In this document: positions 1 through 13,693 of the stretch, one piece after another
Numbering within the stretch: the first letter of the stretch is position 1
Layout of the letters: each line of letters opens with the position of its first letter
Assembly: GCF_964355755.1 (NCBI RefSeq)
Contig: NC_092672.1
Location: 33,228,501 to 33,292,500 of the forward strand
DNA from: Antedon mediterranea
Taxonomy: Eukaryota; Echinodermata; Crinoidea; Comatulida; Antedonidae
Direction of reading: 5' to 3'
DNA: 64,000 nt
Program-made: the position numbers and the translations under genes
Notes under the pieces: generated by a model
Database searches by the model: none
What the model saw: the letters and a program-made list of their open reading frames with translations, nothing else
What the model was told of the DNA's origin: nothing

Positions 1-589
1 AATAAAGTCTTGGAAAACGGGGAAAAACAATATACTGCAGTTACTGCATTACTAGATTTTGTTACTGGAATAATGTATGGTGTTTATAGGTTGTTTCAAT
101 GAGACAGTCATTGCAATAAACAGGGTACTGTATAACCAGGGATTTGTAAAATATATATATATTTTACAACTCCCTGATATAACAAAAAAAGACTAGCTAA
201 ATAATTGCCTATTTTAAACAGTTTAAAGAGTAAAACAACTTGCAGTAACTGCAGTATAATGTTGACATGGTCTTTTATTTGTATAACAAAATTCAATGTA
301 CAATGGTACTTTGTATAATTTTTTTAAGGATTGGCGCAATACAGTACACACGCTTTATAATTAAGTATACTGTATAAGAAATCAATGTACAGTATTATCA
401 TTAAGGGTTTAGTTACTTAATTAAAATAATTGAGAGGTCACAATGCATACCCATTAGGTATTGGGTTTCACTACTTGGACCACAACATAATTAGTAATAC
501 CTTGACAAGAGGAGAATCCAGAGTAAACAAATGGTGTTTTTCTTTTAATTAATAATACTAATAGTTCAAGTATACAGAACCAATACAGT

Positions 590-736
590 ATATTGGTCCC
601 ACTTTAATGCAAGGTAAGGAAGCAAGTTGGCCAATGACAAGCGACAGTTTGAATAACCTATCGCTTGTGATTGGTCAAATTACATGCATTGCTTATGTCC
701 TACTGTACATTCCGTCCAATTGGGAATCAAGCTTAA
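590..736. mobile_element. Degenerate MITE-B-like element
   Basis: The ends carry TTGGTCCCAC and, inverted, TTGGGAATCAAGCTTAA. The interior has the opposed CCAATGACAAGCG and CGCTTGTGATTGG blocks seen in the better copies at 42436 and 61525. It is diverged and has no coding capacity. Confidence 0.45.
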
Positions 737-844
737 AAGTCCTTTTAATAATAACAAGAGTGTCCACTGAGTAGAGGTTAAATTTAGCGCAAAAACAACA
801 TTTCTCTTTATTGTTATTGTTTCACAAGAAAAAACATGCTTCAT

Positions 845-1008
845 AAAGCTCTGTCTGTACTATCAAACTTTATATGACAACAAAATTGTGATGTGGTCAT
901 TTATGGACATGATGATGTCATACAGTATATCACCACTAAATTTGTGCATATCACTACCATATTTGAATATATTCTTAATACCATATTTGATTTGTAGACA
1001 GAGCTTTT
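845..1008. mobile_element. MITE-A copy
   Basis: MITE-A is the commonest repeat in the window: about 160 bp with inverted ends related to CTCTGTCTACACTATCAAAC, an interior of 21-bp subunits (ATGGTAGTGATATGCCCAAAT type) and a GACATCATCATGTCCATATATGG block. This copy is full-length and diverged. The flanking TA suggests a Tc1/mariner-type parent. Confidence 0.8.
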
Positions 1009-1369
1009 AAAACAGAAATATCTTTAAACTAGCTTGTTGACATTTACATTATAGATTATACACGAATTGAAAACGAATTAAACAATAATCGTTGGTGCAT
1101 GTCGTTTATTTTCGTTGACTGTTGAAATAAATTTCTACGCAATTTGTTTTGCTAGATTAAATCCATTAACAGGTATATGAAGTAAAATATTAATAAAAAC
1201 TAATATTAATAATGTACCAATTGAATGTTATATGTTGTAATAACAATGTACTGTATTTTACTAATTTATGAATATTAATATTGACATTTTTTAGCACTAC
1301 TGTATATGTTCTTTTTCATTTGTTGCCTTTACTGTATATTGTTCTGTGACATACAATCAGGGCCGTTAC

Positions 1370-1500
1370 ATCCACCAGTATAGTTGGTAAGGTTTCAACC
1401 TGACCACTTTTTCACAGAGGCCTTTGACAACTCCTGGCTTGAACAGAGATTGTTCTCTTTTCTTGCGAAATCACTTGACAAGGAAGGCAAATTTTAAGCC
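1370..1500. repeat. Dispersed repeat, partner at 49033-49150
   Basis: The string starting AGGGCCGT, with a later CTTGAACAGAGATTGTTC block and a TTGCGAAA end, recurs at 49.03-49.15 kb inside ATP13A2. No terminal repeats or ORF were seen; the family is unknown. Confidence 0.5.
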
Positions 1501-3370
1501 ATGTATAAATTAAATCAATTTATGAATTGGAATTGCAAATAAGGTTACCTAAAATATTTTGTAAAAGTTTTTTTTTTTTTAACATTATCTTATTTAAATA
1601 CAGTATTATTTCTATCTGACAAGACAAATTTCATAAATCAAATTAATTATGAATTGAATCATGATATATGAAAGTTATATAATATTATATGTAAACAATT
1701 TCATATGTTTCATCAACATTCAATTGTATTCAAATAAAAATAAAAATTCATTTTTTTCCTTCTTTTTAGCCACCAATGCAGACTATTGACACTTCGTTCA
1801 TAAATGGAATAGAGTTAACGATGGAAGAACAACATCCGATACACAACGCAATTAAAATGTGTTTCGTTCACTAACATACGCCCCAGTTTCTGTGTACTTG
1901 GGAATTTACAAATTCTCCATGCAATAGATTTTAGTGACATTAACGTAATAATTCACAGAACAGAAAATTCATCATTTGAAGTTTACATTTCTACCACATT
2001 ATTAAGTAGAGCAAACTCCTTATTTTTTTGTGATAAAATAAAATAAAATAAATCATTTTTATGATAGCATTTGGTATTTATAGTTCAGGTGATGACAGAT
2101 ATCAGAATTTTATTGAACCAAGTTCATTAAAGTGATTGTAAATTCAAAGAAAATTCTCGCAAATCCACTCATGAATATCAACTGCATCTGGATTCGTGGA
2201 AAAACAAACATGCAAATAAAGTGTTCGAAAATTTCCAACAAATTAAAAAAATTTATTGTTTAGTACTAATAGTTTATGGTGGTTAATTAAAAACAAACAA
2301 ACTTCAAAATTCAAACTTACAAATGCCAAGGAATACCTTATCTTAATTTAGGATATAAAATCCAATAAAGGTCAAAGGGTCAATTCTAACCAGTATACAG
2401 TGCCAACCAACTGTGCTATTTTATTGTAACCCAGACAAAGAAAATTCCATACACAATTTAAATAAAACATTTAATTTTCTGTATTAAAAATCATGATTAC
2501 ATACAAAAATGGTAAGAGGTGCCTAAAATAGTTGGGATATCATTTGAGGTTTTGTTTTTAATGTGGATAAAAGTTACAGGGTAGGTGTCGCACTATTTTT
2601 TCCAACACACTCAACATTAAAAAATAGTAAATCTACACATGGTCGGTCATGTGATGCTCTTTCAACCAATCGGTTGATGGTCATTGTAATAGATTTTACC
2701 ACATCTTTTCAAACCACTACACGCTATCTAATTACAAGGCTGTGATGTGTCTATTGCATTCCCAATGAATAACATTTTTACTGTACAATTACAATTACAT
2801 TATTTTTTTAGTGGTTGGCTATTATTACCAAATAATTTACCAATTAAGTTTATGCATGTCATAAAATCTTGAATCAATCTTCATAAAAATTGATAAACAG
2901 ATAATATTTGGCCCCTGGATACTCTTATTGTATCCCTGGTTAATAACTCTGGCCTACAGTATGTTAACTAATAAAATGCATCACTTCCAGAAGACAATAC
3001 CTTCATAATACAATGACAACATTAAACAACCTATTGTTTGAAAAAGATACGAGTATTGAATAACATTTTACGACAAGAAATTTGTCAATAACATTGATAC
3101 TGGCAATTTGTAGCATCATTAAATAATATTCTTATTAAATTTCACCTTTCATAGCACTGTTTAATTATATAATGCTATTTCTGGTGAGTTAATTCATTAC
3201 AGTATTATACAAAGGCTGATGCTGTATATTAAGACACATATATTGTTGTGTTACATACTGTAATATTCTTCAAAAACATGAATAGTGATTCATGCGTTTG
3301 TTGCTTAGTGATAGTATTCAATTAAAGTAGATGTCTCAAAATATGTAGCATAATTTGTTTAATGGAATAT

Positions 3371-3513
3371 AAGCTCTGTCTACACTATCAAACTAGTGTG
3401 ATGTGCCCAAATATGGTAGTGATATGACCAAATATGGTAGTGATATGACATCATCATGTCCATATATGGGCACATCAAATTTTTTTGTCACATAAAGTTT
3501 TATAGTGTGACAT
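3371..3513. mobile_element. MITE-A copy
   Basis: It has an intact left end, two 21-bp subunits, the GACATCATCATGTCC block and a worn right end (TTTTATAGTGTGACATGG). Confidence 0.8.
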
Positions 3514-4229
3514 GGATTTAGAATAGAAAAAAAAAACAATTTTAAGAAGGGAACAGGACACTAACATTTTGAACCTTTTTTTAAGCAGAAAAAAAATCTG
3601 TAAATTTGTATCACTTAATTTGGTAATAATTAAAAAATTACTCATTTATTACAATACAAAACTATTTTTCATAGCATTGTTTTGAAATAGAAAATAATAT
3701 ACGAAAAACAAAAAGCAATTTCAAGAAGAAGAGAACATGACACTAACATTTTGGCTTTTTTTACACCAGCAAAATTCTGTATTTTTTGTATCACATTAAT
3801 TTGGTTATAATTAAAAACTTACTAATTTATTACAATACAACTATTTTTCATAGCAAGCTGTAAATTGGAGATGCCTCTAGCAGAGAAACTTGTAAACAAA
3901 CAAGGCCATAAAAATAGCAATACTAGACCCACAGTAATACAGTATGCCAAATGTAATAACTTTATGCCAAAACCCATGAACATGAAAACCACATAAAACT
4001 ACAGTTAAAAAGACCATATAAATACATTTGAATTTTGTGGTGTTGTCCATAAAAACTCTCACAACTAACATCAAATCTGATACACACTTGACCTGGACAC
4101 CTATTCATACTGCCACTAGGCTGACAGCACCGCAGACAAACACCAAGGGAGGTTAACAGGTCCCTGAAGGTTTCTATCCCTGGTCCAACGGTGGGGAACC
4201 GTCTAACATATGATTTCGGTTTCATACTT

Positions 4230-4475
4230 TGACAGGTTTGTAATTAGAAATTCGCTAATAAAATAACACCAATAGAAAGTCCAGATATTTTTAACTGTCC
4301 AAAAACAAACCGATTTAGAAAGACATCTGAAAACATCAACACTTTCAAAACACGACTAAAAATCCATTTTTACACAGAGGTATTTCCTGCTTAACTTTGT
4401 CAAGCGCCTTTGAATATTATTATGGATACTGGCGCTATATAAATCTGATTAATTGATTGATAATTGATTTAGAAC
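4230..4475 (+). mobile_element. 3' tail of a CR1/L2-like non-LTR retrotransposon
   Basis: One frame reads SENINTFKTRLKIHFYTEVF, typical of the last residues of a non-LTR reverse transcriptase. A stop follows, then GGCGCTATATAAAT and a short ATTGATTGAT tail. It is 5'-truncated and inactive. Confidence 0.6.
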
Positions 4476-6290
4476 AGCCCTATTTTAAAACATTTAAGAA
4501 TAATAATAGAAACAGCTAACCAGCTATTAATAGACTTTTAAATACCTAACTTATATTTACTGTAATAATCAAGTATAATATGATGAAGTGTCCATGCTCA
4601 AATATAATCCTACCCCTAATTTATTCAATATACAGGGGTATAAACAAGATTCGAGTATAACCCCAACCAATAAACTTTTGCCAAATTTTGATTCAGACCT
4701 ACTATACTACTATACTCTGTCATATACAGTCATTTTACAGTTTGTGTTGGTTTTCTATTTTAGAAATTTGGTAGCAAGTTGGAGAGCTACAGATAATTTG
4801 AAATGGAAATATTTTCGAATTAAAACTACTTTTTTAATAACATGGTGGTACTGTACACAGTACTATTACACACTATATTCATATAGTGCTTGTTGTTTAT
4901 ATACAGTATTTACGCATAATTATGTAGAATATTGCATACGCGTTCACACATAAATTATGAACAGCCAATCAGAAATTGAAAGCCTCTTCATTTATAAATA
5001 TTAATATAGAATCCTGGATAGCTAGCCCTGAATTACCATAGTAGCTATAACTGAAAGGCCACCTTGGATTCATGTATAAAATTAATCAATAATGTAATTT
5101 CAAGACTTTCTATATATGCAGACTTCTAAAAAGCAAAAATTACACGATTTTCCTTATTACAAATTAACTTAATTAGTAATCCCACATTCTGCTCACGCTC
5201 AGTAGGCCAGGGAGCATTAAAATCAGTAACATATGAGTGAGGCATACCATGGTGCCAATTGTCACAAATTAACAAATTCTAAATTTGAGATTAAAAATGG
5301 TTTTAATTTGCAAAACGTTCACTAGTCGATAATTGGACAGGTAATTATTGGAATTACCTGGCAACTAATGGCCCAAGGGAACAGCGAATTATGACTAGGG
5401 TATTTATATCGTCAAGATTGTTAAATTACTTACCATGTTCTAAACTGTATGCATAGCAGTAATTGAATGAATAAACGACATGAATAATATAATTAAAGAC
5501 ACAAATGAAAAGATAAAACGCTTTTCATTACCAAAAAAGGCTACAATGCTGTAAATTTAATTGTATGTTAAACAGGTTAAAGAGTAAACAAAATATAGTT
5601 ACTGTAGTAACTGCAGTAAAATATTATTGACATAACCTAGAAAGACATAAATTAATTTAGTAAAAAAAAATCGCTTTAAAAAATGTTGATGCTATTCTGT
5701 AGATAATGTAAGATTGATCAAAATGCTATAGAACCTGATAAAATCTCGCTGAAAATTAGTTTTTGGACGGCCCCTTAAATGATAATGAACTAATACTGTA
5801 GCCTTAAACCCACAAAGCAGTTGGCAGCATACAGTATTCTGAATAATGTAGAAGTATACCAGGCCTTGGGAATAGTATGCACGTTACACACGTTATTATT
5901 ACCTGCATACACATTATTATTACAAAGAGTAAAGGCAATAATATTATGTTACTAAGCCTGGAAGCATCGCGTGCAGCATCCGCTAAGACTACTACGGGTT
6001 ACGTGAAGTAACCTAGATGCACAATGAAACGTACGAATATAAATTAGTGTCCACATCAATCTTTTTAATGATGGACGGGAGTGAGAGAAAGAAAATGGTT
6101 GAGATGATGAAAATGTTATGAGACAAGCTGACAGGAGATACAGAAAAGGAACTACAGAATAAGGTTATTCGAATCTCTATGCATTCCCTCAATTAATAAT
6201 TGTTTGTCTGTATATTTTTGAACTAATAAGGTATGTTAATTAACAGTAAAAAAGAACGAAAACAACAAATTACTGGATGAATCAAAAGAC

Positions 6291-6460
6291 TAGCTCTGTC
6301 TACACTAGCTTGTATCAAAGTAGTTAAACAAAAAAAATGTGATATGCACAAATATGGTAGAAATAAGCTTAAATATGGTAGTGATGATATGACATCATCA
6401 TATCTATGGGCACATCACATTATTTTGTCACATAACGTTTGATAATGTAGACAGAGCTTA
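6291..6460. mobile_element. MITE-A copy
   Basis: It is full length with both ends, TA at each border, and two 21-bp subunits. It directly abuts a SINE on its right. Confidence 0.85.
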
Positions 6461-6461
6461 G

Positions 6462-6690
6462 TGGAGTTGTAGCTTGGTGGTTAACGTGCTTGCCTTCCAA
6501 TCCCAAGGTCCCGGGTTCAATCCTGACCTAGTGCAGGGTTGTAACTCATGACTCTTTCAACTCCACTCCCTAAGCCTCAAATGAGACTTAGTTTATAAGC
6601 ACGATAAATTATTAAATAGTTTATCCATCCTGTAATTGGCGAGTTACTCGCTGTTAGATGAGTATGAAATAAAAAAAAAAAAAAAAAAAT
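6462..6690 (+). mobile_element. tRNA-derived SINE with poly(A) tail
   Basis: The head begins GGAGTTGTAGCTTGGTGGTT (A-box-like) and has the B-box GGTTCAATCC about 50 nt later, so it is an old tRNA gene. An unrelated body and a long A-run near 6671-6689 follow. Related heads occur at 12.2, 45.0, 45.4 and 60.7 kb. Confidence 0.8.
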
Positions 6691-7448
6691 ACAAAAAAAA
6701 AACATCCTGACCCCACCTAACAAACAAAAATAGAAACAGATTGTAGAAATCAAAACGACGGAAGATGAGAAACGTTGAGAAGATAATTAACAATATTATT
6801 ATTATGCATTAAATATGATTACGATGATGTACAATATTTATATTAAATTTTGGAAATACTTAAGGACTTGATTAATGATAAGTAATTGGAAAAGATGAAA
6901 TATTAATGGATTATAAATGACCTACGTAAAGCCACGAGATGCACTAAAGGTCAAGAAGATGATGTTCAAAATTATCAAATAATTGAGTTTAATTTAAAAT
7001 AATGATGAGATAAACTTTCTATATTATTCTTTTCCAAATAATTTTTTTTTATTCACATTCAAAAAATGATTTTATCCAGTGGGCAGATGTTATAAAATGA
7101 AATATTAATACATATGGTATACTAAAGGGACAATGTCAAAATTATGCTACTGCAGTTCCTAAATTTGTTTAACTTAAAAACCTGCAGTCTTTTTTTGGAT
7201 AACACATCTTTGTTGTAAACAATGGTACTGCAATGACTGTTTTATAAACCTCTTCAAGGAACTAAGGTAAAATCATGTCAATTTTTATTTGAAAAACCTG
7301 TTTATGCAATATTTAAGAAGTCTTTTTTGGATAACACATTGTTTGTAAACAATTATTGCAATGACTGTTTTATGAAACAAAGTAAAATCATGTAAATTTT
7401 GACATATTATATGTACATGTATAGATCCATACTTTTCCAGAATTATAC

Positions 7449-7597
7449 CTGACTGACTCCGGTCAGAGTAAAGAGAGTGGAGGGAGGGCTTCTGGTGCTT
7501 TCTGATAGTGATACTGAGATCAAGAAGAAACACATGTTTCATAAGGTATCCATTGTCTGGGTCATCTTGTGACAGTGTAAACAAGCAATTCTCACGC
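7449..7597 (-). CDS. Orphan exon-like segment, unidentified
   Basis: On the minus strand a 149-bp block is less AT-rich than its surroundings. It is bounded by an acceptor (ATGCAG before GCGTGAG) and a donor (CAG before GTATAATT). The frame stays open for 49 codons and includes SQDDPDNGYLMKHVFLLDL. I do not recognise the family. It does not fit as the next calsyntenin exon: calsyntenin exon 3 needs two bases to complete its codon and this segment offers one. It could be an exon of another gene, a pseudo-exon or part of a repeat. Confidence 0.3.
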
Positions 7598-7984
7598 CTG
7601 CATTTTACAGTACAAAGAGTGCTTGCCACTAATTAGAACAATTTTTACTCTCTCTCAGGATAATGATGAAACTTGTGTGAAAGTATGCCTTAATTGTAAC
7701 TGGCTATCAAGGTTGAGCATTGGATTGGCAGGTATGGCTAAAAGGGATGTTTCGTGCACTTGGCTATGCTAGCCAACATGTATGCAACGCATGCAGGGCC
7801 ATAATGTGGTCATTGTGTTGCAGATTTTTAGGGCTGGCTGGCCTACCTAAAAGTGAGTGATGGTAATATAATGTAAACATGGTGTGAACTTGGCAAGAAC
7901 AAACCCAATTTTTTCTGAAGTGACTTTTCCAAACTAGAGACTACTACAAATACCCTTTCACACTGCCTAGCTAAACTTTGATGT

Positions 7985-8140
7985 TTAAGCTCTGTTTACA
8001 CTATCAAACTAGTTTGCCAAAAAAACGTGTGATGCCCAATGGTTGTGATATGCCCAAATATGGTAGTGATATGACATCATCATCATGTACATATATGGGC
8101 ACTTTACATTTTTTTGTCACATAGAGTTTGATAACTTGCT
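7985..8140. mobile_element. MITE-A copy
   Basis: The left end is recognisable (AAGCTCTGTTTACACTATC). The right end decays after AGAGTTTGATAA. Confidence 0.75.
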
Positions 8141-8660
8141 AAGTTATGTGAAAGAGCACAAGTGATGGTAAATAGACTTATTGTAAACTGGTCTAGCTTT
8201 TTATACAGAATTTTGAAAAAAAAAAAGAACTACTACAATCCTGGCTGTGTAATCAATATTTATGCAATCATAATAAAATATTTTTAAAATTTTAACCTTT
8301 GAATATATTTTAATTATAAATTATTAAATTTAGTCTATCAACTCATATTGCATCATTTTACAATCGATTTCACTCTAAATACAAAAATATTTGTACATTC
8401 TAATGAACCTTGAATATAAACAATAGGAGATGTGCTTGCCACTGTGAGATTGAGCATTGGTATCTTAGCAACGGTAAATTATTATAAACAGTATAGAAAT
8501 TATTGAATGTGTTTGGTTTAATATTATTGATATTTATTTCAAGTAGGTACAGAGAGTATGCATTAATTTCTGATGAAAAGAATAATAAGAAAAGAATATA
8601 ACAAAAGAATGCATATATTATATTTTAATTTAATGGCAAAAATACTGAAAAATAAAATAA

Positions 8661-8936
8661 GCACTGACAAAAATGACAATGCTGTGGGTATCAGTAGCTG
8701 GATCTCAATGGAGATACAAAATAAAATAAGCACTGACAAAAATGACAATGCTGTGGGTATCAGTGGCTGGATCTCAATGGAGATACAAAATAAAATAAGC
8801 ACTGACAAAAATGACAATGCTGTGGGTATCAGTGGCTTGATCTCAATGGAGATACAAAATAAAATAAGCACTGACAAAAATGACAATGCTGTGGGTATCA
8901 GTGGCTGGATCTCAATGGAGATACAAAATAAAATGA
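8661..8936. repeat. 69-bp minisatellite, four units
   Basis: Unit starts at 8661, 8730, 8799 and 8868 give an exact 69-bp period. The unit begins GCACTGACAAAAATGACAAT and carries the inverted pair ATCTC/GAGAT. Because 69 is divisible by three, ORFs run through it on both strands; these are artefacts. The same unit recurs inverted at 62.4-62.9 kb. Confidence 0.95.
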
Positions 8937-11754
8937 GCAAAAGCTAAATAATTAAACCAATCAAAAAGAAAGTGCCAAGCTTTTGGAAAAAAACTATTCC
9001 TTCGTCCATCATATTCTCTGTTAAGACTACATATCAGTTGAATTTATATACAAATGTCAACATGCATGTTATGTTATTGACATTATTCAAGAATCAAAAT
9101 TGATTTTTGTAAAATTCTGAAATGTAAAATAGCAATTAATTGGAAACATGCATAAGTTTATATTCATATTGTCTACACTACTACAGTACTGTATGTATAA
9201 CAAAATAAGACGACTGTATATAATTATGCATCTCAACGTACTAACACGCAACTGATACTATTGAAAATCAATAACAATTATTCATGATATTGAAGCTTGC
9301 ATAAATATTAGTCAATATGGTACTGTACAAGATTTTGGGTTGTGTTTAAAACTGCCATTGCTAACTTCAATAATATTTCGCTCACCCTTTATGTACACTA
9401 CTGTGTGTATGTATATTAACAGTATTTGTCAACAAGATACAAACAAGTCAACTTTATTGTCAAAATAAAATGTTGAGATACTTTTTCTACCCGAGCCATC
9501 ATCATCTTAAACGCTAGTTGTCGTTAAACATTGCGTGTCTCACTTGTGTTTGCCCGTCTATAAGTTTTTCAAGCAAGCATGTGATTAGGTCTGCATGTGT
9601 TCCGTCTCTTTTTTTATGTTTGCCAATGCCATCCATGTTATTTATACCCCGAATAGAATCATTAAATAATACAATGTGATAAATAGTTAAATCGAGACAA
9701 TATTATCAGATACTGTATGTTGAAGCTTTGATAGCAATTCTTTTTTAATTGTTTAGTTTTATGTACAGTACACAATTTGTTCTGAACATCTTAAATTGTT
9801 GGAAAACATTTCATCATTAGCATCATAGGACGGGTGGGGAAACAAAGACAAGTTAGATTCTTTACGGAAAAAATAATATTTAGCACAGATCCTCGTTTTC
9901 TTTACCATAATTACCAAATTAAGTCCTGATTACTTTTGCTAATTTAATGGTGGATACATAAATATATTAAATTGCAAGGAATATTTCCCTTACAAGATTA
10001 TGGAATAAATTGATTAGGTTCTAATAAATAATATTTATTAGTTACTTGATTGGATGAATCTATTGAAGAGGCATATTTGAGTTGATTCTATATAATTTTA
10101 CGGTTGAATTCAAAATATATTGTTTATAGGATTTTAAAATAAAATTTAAATCTAAATGGCATTAGTGTACACAGTATAGTAGCTTTAATATAAAACAAAA
10201 AAAACCCCCAAAATATCGATTTCTATATTATTAATTTAAATGTAAATTTATCTATATTACTAAAATTAATTATTTGAATAATAAAATAATGCACTGTACA
10301 ACAAAATGGTTAGGAATATTTCACTTGTTACGATTTGATCTAAAAAATCTTATACAGAATCATGCAAAAAGGCAAAAAAGAAATGGACTAACATAAAAAG
10401 AAAATTATTAACTTGTATTTCTTAAAATTACATGTATCAATTTTTAATTGTTTCATTATTAATATTATTTTAATTTTTATATATATTTAAAACTTTTTTT
10501 TAATGACATTTTATACAATTTCTATATATAACTACAATGTGTAATATGAAGAATGAAATAAAAGTGGGTTGGCCCCACAAAAGAGAAAAAAAAGGAATAT
10601 TTCAACAAAGAAAAGGAGTAATATTACTGTATAACCATAGTGCGCAGATTCTCCTCCTTTTTTTTGCATTCTTTAAAAACCACATTAGGAAATTTTAAAC
10701 TTCAAAGACTTAACAAATAAATTCACCATCACTGGCTAAGAATTTCAAGCAAAGAAAGAAACATAACTGAAAATAACTTGTTAACAGCGGGTCTAACAGC
10801 CAACTCCTCGGTAATATTCCAACACACAGCTGGAACGCTCTATCTTATTACACTATGTTTTACATCAGGTTAGGCCAGTGTGATCATTTAGTACAGTACT
10901 ATGAATAAGTACTTTCGGTGCGCATTTAAGCCCCTGAAGGCAAATGTTAAACTGATGAAAATGAGGTTACTTTCATAAACACTCTCAGGGCCTCAGGCAC
11001 TTAAAAAGTATTATAAACATTTTAAATGATCGTGTAAAGATATAACACAAATGAGCCTACTGTAGCATGTTGTAGTTATCTAATATTAAGATTGTTATCT
11101 ATTCTGTTAATTAAATTATCTTAATACAATTACTTTTAGTTTTATAGCAGATATCATCTTTCTGATGTTGTGTTATAACAGCATAGGTTTAAACACCTCA
11201 ATATTTAAGGCCCATTTACACTAGGACAAAATGTAGTTTAGCAATCTCTCCACACCATCACAACATCTAAATTGCAATCACTGATTCAATGACATTATTT
11301 CATTTGATAAATTTAATAATTTGTTTGCATTACAAAATATATCAACTTCACTCATAATTCATAATTTATTATGCAGAACAGAATCATATCGATCAAGGAT
11401 TTATTATACAGGAATCCATTTTAATTTGCAATGATAATTGTTGCTATAAACTGCATAATCGATTTATGTACATTTTCATATTTCTCGTTAATTATATTTC
11501 AGTTTCAGATACTAAACATGGTCATTAATATTAAAAATGCATGAATATGTGCAGCTACTAGCTAGAGGGTCTTGTAAATTGACACTTTATGTATGCTTAT
11601 TTTTCTCAGTAGCCTAAGAAGTCAATTATTAATATTTTATTGCTGTCTATGAATGATTAATCAAACATACTGGAATATTATACATTATTACAAATTTTGT
11701 TTTTTTAAGTAGTTTCTCTAATTTCTACTACCGATGGGTTACTATTTTAGGTGC

Positions 11755-11828
11755 CACTACTCTAATAGTAACCCACTACTCTAATAGTAACCCACTACTC
11801 TAATAGTAACCCACTACTCTAATAGTAA
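11755..11828. repeat. 19-bp tandem repeat, four units
   Basis: The unit CTACTCTAATAGTAACCCA is repeated four times almost perfectly. Confidence 0.95.
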
Positions 11829-12107
11829 CCTCCTTCTAAATAGCCTTCTAACAACCTAAAAAACAATCAAAAAATAATAACCCAGGGTTGCAATTAGAAG
11901 ATTTACAGTATACCAATGGTAGGCCTTGTGCACACAATTAACTGCCGCTAAAATGCGTAATGAATGTTCAAATTTTGTATTTGTAATTTGGTGCCATTTT
12001 GAACCAAATTAGAATAGGCTATTATCAAGGTATTGCTACGCACCAGACTATCTGTATACAACTTTCATCCGATGTGCGCCCTACCACAGAGAGGCAGAAC
12101 TTTTTTT

Positions 12108-12322
12108 TTTACCATATTTATTGAGGGTGATCCATCCAACAATTGCTGATCATTAGGGACCCTTAGAGGTTCACAGGACAAACATCACAAGATGTTCTAC
12201 ATAAACAAAGTCTTTTTGTAATTTTGTCCTTAGAAAAAATCCCGACATGTGACGGGACTTGAACCCAGGACCCTTGGAGTGGTAGCCAAGCATCATAACC
12301 ACCAAGCTACAACTCCACTCCA
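12108..12322 (-). mobile_element. tRNA-derived SINE, minus strand
   Basis: Read on the minus strand, the tRNA-like head (GGAGTTGTAGCTTGGTGGTT, then GGGTTCAAGTCC) leads into a body ending GGATGGATCACCCTC and a short A-rich end. It is nearly the same as the copy at 44856-45077. Confidence 0.8.
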
Positions 12323-12753
12323 CTTGGATCTACAAATCGGTCATGCACATCTGCAGCAGTTTTCTAACCATTTAAAAGCGACTAACCGTAATCCTTTTCA
12401 ATTCGTTTATCTATTCCTACAGCTGAATTTATGCTTGGTTTCATTTTCCAAATACCTGTTTGTTTTGTCAGATATAGGTAGGTTTGCTTAATTTCATTTA
12501 TGGTATGCCTTTCATCACAGCTTGTATGTTGAGGTGTGAAATTCATTGTTTTTATTTTGCTTTTGAAAGAATAAAAGAAAGCAATAGAGAAAACCTACAC
12601 TACACTACTTGACCAGTTTATTGTTTCGTGATTGGACAAATTATTGAGTATTTACTATTGTATTGTATTGTATTGTATGCACAAAAATATGGAACATTCC
12701 TATTCCTTTAAAAAAAAAAAGGGAAATATATATATTTTTTACCACCACACCAA

Positions 12754-13387
12754 TTAAAGCCCCATTCCCTACGTTTTTTAGATCTAATTTAAGATCACAA
12801 ACTATATTTAATGTAAAAATAATACTATATGGTCCTATTGCGATAACTTTTTTCGTCTTTAAACGGTTAAAAATGTGAAAAATAAGCCGATTCTAATAAT
12901 TATAGCGGCCCGCTATAAATCCCAAAATGCATTGCGCGCGGATTGATATTTTTGTTTTTCACCTGTAATTCGCCCACTTTTCGATCGATCGTGAGGCCAA
13001 AACAAATGGAAGACTGCTAAATTTTCAACGAAAATACCGGGTTTTCCCCAATTTGTATCAACGGAGTCTGGCAAAAATAGAAAGACAATTAATGCAGCAA
13101 CTATACAACGTCAGGCTAGGTATATAGCTCGCGTACGATGTTCGTACGTTACCGATGTTTACCAGCTAGGCCTACAAAACTAAGCCTAGCTAGGCTAGGC
13201 CTAAGACCGTCCACGAGAGGTCGATCGCCGCGAGCTACTTAGGTAGTGCATTGTTTCTCACTTTTTATCATAATTTACCATAAAACGTACATTTAAGACA
13301 AGGAATGACATGGTTTAATGTTTTTAAAGTGATATATATGTATTATTTTCCAAAAAACGTCCAAATTTGCAGGGAAGGGGTCTTTAA
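12754..13387. mobile_element. Non-autonomous TIR element, about 630 bp
   Basis: The left end TTAAAGCCCCATTCCCT matches the inverted right end TTAAAGACCCCTTCCCT, and the opposed TACGTTTTTT/GACGTTTTTT blocks extend the match. No transposase frame was seen. The interior carries several CTAGGCCTA palindromes. Confidence 0.6.
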
Positions 13388-13422
13388 GGCAATACCATAT
13401 TAAGTAAACGGAGCATTTATAT

Positions 13423-13693
13423 TAAGCTTGGTTCACACTAGAATGTCAGCGCAACACAAATGAGTTGACCACCTCTATCGTATCGTGATTGGTCAAATTA
13501 CTGTTTGGGGAACACAGGCTTTAAGTCATAGTGATTACTGTAGGTTCGCTTTTGTGTCCCATGCCAGCTCACTCAGTTAGTTCTATTGTTTTTTTTTGTA
13601 TGTCGTGTTCTTCATGTATTTTATATTTGGCAATAAAAGAATAAGAATAAAAGAAAAAGAACTTGTGTTGCGTCCTAGTGTGAACGAAGCTTT
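13423..13693. mobile_element. MITE-B-like element (TTCACACTAG ends)
   Basis: It begins AAGCTTGGTTCACACTAG and ends with the inverted CTAGTGTGAACGAAGCTT. It belongs to the loose group whose ends read AAGCTTGGTTCCCACTAG. Confidence 0.65.

Noticed and set aside
3962-4225. 87-residue minus ORF with several Cys
   Set aside because: Checked as a possible calsyntenin exon; no motif matched and it lies next to a LINE tail.
4588-4953. 121-residue plus-strand ORF
   Set aside because: AT-rich, low-complexity Tyr/Leu composition, no family resemblance; probably a chance frame.
8563-8947. Repetitive ORFs on both strands
   Set aside because: Produced by a 69-bp minisatellite divisible by three.
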